Positions 6,815-8,767 of a stretch of DNA of 8,767 nucleotides are shown here, piece after piece. Under the pieces are notes generated by a model, which saw only the letters and a program-made list of their open reading frames with translations, did no database searches and was not told the origin of the DNA. This DNA comes from Bacteroidota bacterium (GTDB lineage Bacteria > Bacteroidota > Ignavibacteria > Ignavibacteriales > Melioribacteraceae), in assembly GCA_023381535.1 (NCBI GenBank), contig JAMCSN010000246.1:1-8767 (forward strand). Reading direction: 5' to 3'. Within the stretch, counting starts at the first letter, position 1; every line of letters starts with the position of its first letter. Position numbers and translations under genes: made by a program.

Positions 6815-6842
6815 GTAAGGGCTCAATATGTTGAGCCCTTAC
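6815..6842. terminator. Strong hairpin between the two convergent DUF4139 genes, probable terminator
   Basis: A perfect 12-bp stem (GTAAGGGCTCAA pairs with TTGAGCCCTTAC) encloses the loop TATG. It lies 11 nt past the stop of the full-length minus-strand gene (6854) and 24 nt past the stop of the truncated plus-strand gene (6790). No classical T-run follows on either strand, although the minus-strand exit reads TGCTTCTTG. Short flanking CTGTC (6798-6802) and GACAG (6847-6851) could extend the fold. Bidirectional terminator function is likely from position but not certain. Confidence 0.6.
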
Positions 6843-6853
6843 AAAAGACAGTT

Positions 6854-8455
6854 TTACAAGCCTGGTATGACTTTATCTTTGGGATACTTCACAGAGTAAA
6901 TCAACTTTTTCGAAACAGATTTTCCTCCGTCAACATCAACGAGCCATTTCAGTTTTCCGCTGTCCGAATCGTAAACGGCGCCGGATGATTCGATAAGTTT
7001 TACGGTTATGTCTTCATTCTTCGAAATCGGTATTTGATCTTCAACCAAAACTTTTGCCGCAGTCTTTTTGTTGTTCTTTATTTTGATTTCAAACGCAAAC
7101 GTGCGCTCCACATTGCTGCTTAAAAATTTATCTTCGGAAAAATCTTTCAGCACTTCGCGCGAAACGGAAATATTCTGATCTCTTCCCAAAGAAAGAACCA
7201 AAGTGTCTTTCGTTGTGCCCGGATTAATATTCGACTGACCGACAAAAGAATTTTCGAAATAGATGTTTGCTTTGCCCTGCAGCAGATTGTAGTTACCCCA
7301 ATCGGTTAAATAGCCGATTAGAAACGCATTATTGTCGAGCTTTGGAGCCGCATAGTATTCATATCTTGCCGGCACAGTAAAATCTTGAAGCGCAACCGAA
7401 TGCGGTTTGTTATCCGATGCGATTGAATATTTAATTTGCGGTGTGAACTCAACTGAAAGCTGTCTGTCGTTCATTTCAAAATAATCAGCCATAGTTTCGG
7501 AAGCGCCTGCTGTTGGGGCAGCCATAACCTGCATATTCGCCGCATCAAGAGATTTGTTCGCTGCACCTTTCATTTCACGGTACAGCATAGGCCGAGCAAA
7601 ATCTATAAACCAAGGATATAGTTCCGGTTTGTTATTATTTGCAACCGGATTTCTTGTAGAAAGAATTATTTCAACATCATTCCAATCGAATCCGCCGTTC
7701 TGCCAAACGTTTGCTTTGTAATTCAACTGAGCCGGTGAGTTTAACTTATCCACACGGATATCGTATGCAGGAACCCATCCGGCGTCGCGCATCAAATATG
7801 AAAAATCAATTTCATAAGTCGCCGCCGACTTGGCTGAGATAGACACAATAATTTCATTGGTCGGTTTATTTATCTGATTGTTGAGTTCATTCAACTGATT
7901 TTGAATCCGGTCAATATTTTTTTGAATCTTCTTGGCAGCAAAAGAGAGGTCGTACATTTTGCTTTTTATTTCCGTAAGACGTTTTCTGAAAAATTCCGCC
8001 ATCTTCTGCAGTTCGGAAATCGATACGCCGATTTTTTCGTTGCCGATGCTTTTGTTCGCCATCAACAACCCAACTTCTTCATTCAGGACACTACTTTCGT
8101 CTTGATTCATCGAAAGCGATTTGTTTAACGTCTCTAAAGAATCCTCAAGTAGTTTAATCTGAGGAGTTTTTTCCTGAGATCTAAGAAAGTTGAATTGTTG
8201 TCCAACCGACATAATAACAGCATCACCCTTTGCTGAAACGCTAATGCTGTTTTGATCAATACTCGTTGACAAGCCGGTAAAAACGATGTCGTTCATTCCT
8301 TTGTTAAGTTTTACTTTTGCAGAATAACTTAACTCAGCGCCGTGCAAAAAAACTTTAACGCTGTTAAGACCGGGTTTGATTACTGTTTCATCGCCCGCAA
8401 AATTAAGAGACGAAACAAATACCAGCATCACAGATAACAAAAATATCTTTTTCAT
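6854..8455 (-). CDS. Full-length secreted DUF4140/DUF4139 (MuiA-like) protein
   Basis: 533 residues from the ATG at 8455. I chose this start because GGGGAG lies 5 nt upstream; an upstream in-frame TTG at 8482 falls inside the candidate promoter. Residues 1-20 form a signal peptide, so the protein is exported to the envelope. The DUF4140-like domain spans about 25-95 (VKVFLHGAELSYSAKVKLNKGMNDIVF). A helical/coiled-coil stretch runs to about 195. The C-terminal DUF4139 domain carries family landmarks: IDFSYLMRDAGWVPAYDIRV, then WQNGGFDWNDVEIILSTRNP, and the ending YSVKYPKDKVIPGL, which shows the gene is complete at its 3' end. Proteins of this architecture are called mucoidy inhibitor MuiA family; the biochemical role is not established. 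An insert around residues 295-325 is rich in Met, Ala and Ser and may be a flexible loop. The gene diverges from a second kinase copy (8666 onward) and ends close to a hairpin. Confidence 0.9.
   Translation of the reverse strand: MKKIFLLSVMLVFVSSLNFAGDETVIKPGLNSVKVFLHGAELSYSAKVKLNKGMNDIVFTGLSTSIDQNSISVSAKGDAVIMSVGQQFNFLRSQEKTPQIKLLEDSLETLNKSLSMNQDESSVLNEEVGLLMANKSIGNEKIGVSISELQKMAEFFRKRLTEIKSKMYDLSFAAKKIQKNIDRIQNQLNELNNQINKPTNEIIVSISAKSAATYEIDFSYLMRDAGWVPAYDIRVDKLNSPAQLNYKANVWQNGGFDWNDVEIILSTRNPVANNNKPELYPWFIDFARPMLYREMKGAANKSLDAANMQVMAAPTAGASETMADYFEMNDRQLSVEFTPQIKYSIASDNKPHSVALQDFTVPARYEYYAAPKLDNNAFLIGYLTDWGNYNLLQGKANIYFENSFVGQSNINPGTTKDTLVLSLGRDQNISVSREVLKDFSEDKFLSSNVERTFAFEIKIKNNKKTAAKVLVEDQIPISKNEDITVKLIESSGAVYDSDSGKLKWLVDVDGGKSVSKKLIYSVKYPKDKVIPGL
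7444..7473 (+). repeat. Source-like copy of the 30-bp junction sequence
   Basis: This stretch lies inside the full-length DUF4139 gene (about codons 328-338, encoding NDRQLSVEF on the minus strand) and is identical to 6778-6807 on the same strand. Being a normal part of the domain reading frame here, it is the natural source, and the copy at 6778 is the derived one. Confidence 0.85.
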
Positions 8456-8460
8456 TTTAA

Positions 8461-8466
8461 CTCCCC
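8461..8466 (-). promoter_or_regulatory. Ribosome binding site of the full-length DUF4139 gene
   Basis: The minus strand reads GGGGAG 5 nt before the ATG at 8455. The match to the site at 6201-6206 is exact, and it supports the shorter start, which places the signal peptide directly at the N-terminus. Confidence 0.65.
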
Positions 8467-8479
8467 GCGCTTGTTTGTT

Positions 8480-8487
8480 CAAAGATA
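8480..8487 (-). promoter_or_regulatory. Candidate -7 box of the full-length DUF4139 gene
   Basis: The minus strand reads TATCTTTG, matching TAnnTTTG, 24 nt before the ATG. The whole stretch from 8506 to the start codon is identical to the left copy. The sequence just upstream (8507-8521) is one of the strongly diverged patches, so any -33 region may differ between copies. Confidence 0.45.
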
Positions 8488-8521
8488 GCTAAACTTTTCT
8501 TTATACCTAAGTTGGCTCCGT

Positions 8522-8609
8522 CATGTTCCGTTTACCTATTGTCCAGTGATTCGAGACAAACAGATTGGGCGGCTTTCAAAAGAGAACCGGTTTCTTTATT
8601 TTTTCAGAG
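8522..8609. promoter_or_regulatory. Conserved block in the divergent promoter region, right copy
   Basis: This is the counterpart of 6058-6145 with two mismatches and the same AACCGGTT palindrome (8585-8592). It lies between the full-length DUF4139 gene (minus) and the second kinase copy (plus) in the 210-bp region 8456-8665. Otherwise this intergenic region shows only the candidate promoter and ribosome-binding site of the DUF4139 gene. Confidence 0.4.
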
Positions 8610-8665
8610 CATATAAGAGAGGACATCCAACCCGGCGTCTATCCGACACTTGATTGAACTGACTT

Positions 8666-8767
8666 ATGAAAAAATTATTGACGGAATTAATAAAGAAAAA
8701 TTTCAATGCGCTGCTGGAAAGTTGGGTAATAAAACTATCACCCGTTCTTAAGAACAAACTTTTAGAC
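8666..8767 (+). CDS. Second copy of the RsbRD-like/PAS histidine kinase (5' fragment, continues past the window)
   Basis: The ATG at 8666 opens 34 codons without a stop up to the window edge. The translation matches the N-terminus of the kinase encoded at 4502-6001 with three substitutions: H14N, I27V and D30N. The start and the 20 nt before it are conserved between the copies. Only the beginning of the RsbRD-like sensor domain is visible, so it cannot be told whether the gene is full length, active or followed by a second NtrC-type regulator. It is divergent from the full-length DUF4139 gene, mirroring the layout of the left arm. Confidence 0.8.
   Translation, partial: MKKLLTELIKKNFNALLESWVIKLSPVLKNKLLD

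Larger units (their letters stand above)
7880..8767 (-). repeat. Right arm of the large inverted duplication
   Basis: This is the reverse-complement partner of 5900-6787 at about 92% identity without gaps. It contains the first 192 codons of the full-length DUF4139 gene, the 210-bp divergent intergenic region and the first 34 codons of a second kinase gene. The arm reaches the window edge, so it probably continues. The 1092 bp between the arms (6788-7879) hold the junction piece, the hairpin and the C-terminal part of the full-length gene. Confidence 0.95.

Noticed and set aside
5900..8767. Composite transposon or insertion sequence explaining the inverted arms
   Set aside because: No transposase, terminal inverted repeats of insertion-sequence type or target duplications are visible. 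The arms consist of host-type kinase, promoter and DUF4139 sequence.
5900..8767. Assembly or amplification artefact (fold-back chimera)
   Set aside because: A fold-back chimera would give nearly identical arms. These differ at about 8% of positions with mostly synonymous coding changes, which needs evolutionary time. Long reads would still be useful.

Overview
The window looks like the chromosome of a moderately AT-rich, free-living bacterium of the Bacteroidota/Chlorobi/Ignavibacteria group. This rests on gene style (a NusG/UpxY-type paralogue, a secreted DUF4140/DUF4139 protein), weak or absent Shine-Dalgarno sites before several genes, and a TAnnTTTG-type -7 box before the DUF4139 genes. 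The assignment is tentative. I found no tRNA, rRNA, CRISPR array, transposase or phage gene.

Positions 1-6001 hold five minus-strand genes. Read 5'->3' on that strand they are: a soluble PAS histidine kinase with an RsbRD-like N-terminal sensor (4502-6001); its NtrC-type sigma54 response regulator, 11 nt downstream (3123-4490); a PAS hybrid histidine kinase with a C-terminal receiver (1544-3034); a NusG-like elongation factor (986-1507); and a YhaM-type 3'-5' exoribonuclease that runs off the left edge (1-922). All point the same way with short gaps, so they could form one signalling-to-transcription operon, although the 88-nt and 63-nt gaps leave room for internal promoters.

Positions 5900-8767 are the unusual part. 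They form a large, imperfect, gap-free inverted duplication. The left arm (5900-6787) holds the kinase start, a 210-bp divergent promoter region and the first 192 codons of a DUF4140/DUF4139 gene. The right arm (7880-8767) holds the same three elements on the opposite strand, but its DUF4139 gene is full length (6854-8455), and a second copy of the kinase gene begins at 8666 and leaves the window. By hand alignment the arms are about 92% identical over 888 positions, so the duplication is not recent.

The left DUF4139 copy stops at a precise junction. There a 30-bp stretch identical to an internal piece of the full gene is joined through 10 bp of shared sequence, and this piece supplies the stop codon. 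A hairpin at 6815-6842 lies between the two convergent DUF4139 ends. Most differences between the two copies are synonymous. Differences in the two promoter regions are clustered between nearly identical blocks. The likely biology is a duplicated pair of envelope protein plus two-component kinase modules, with one envelope gene cut down to its N-terminal half.
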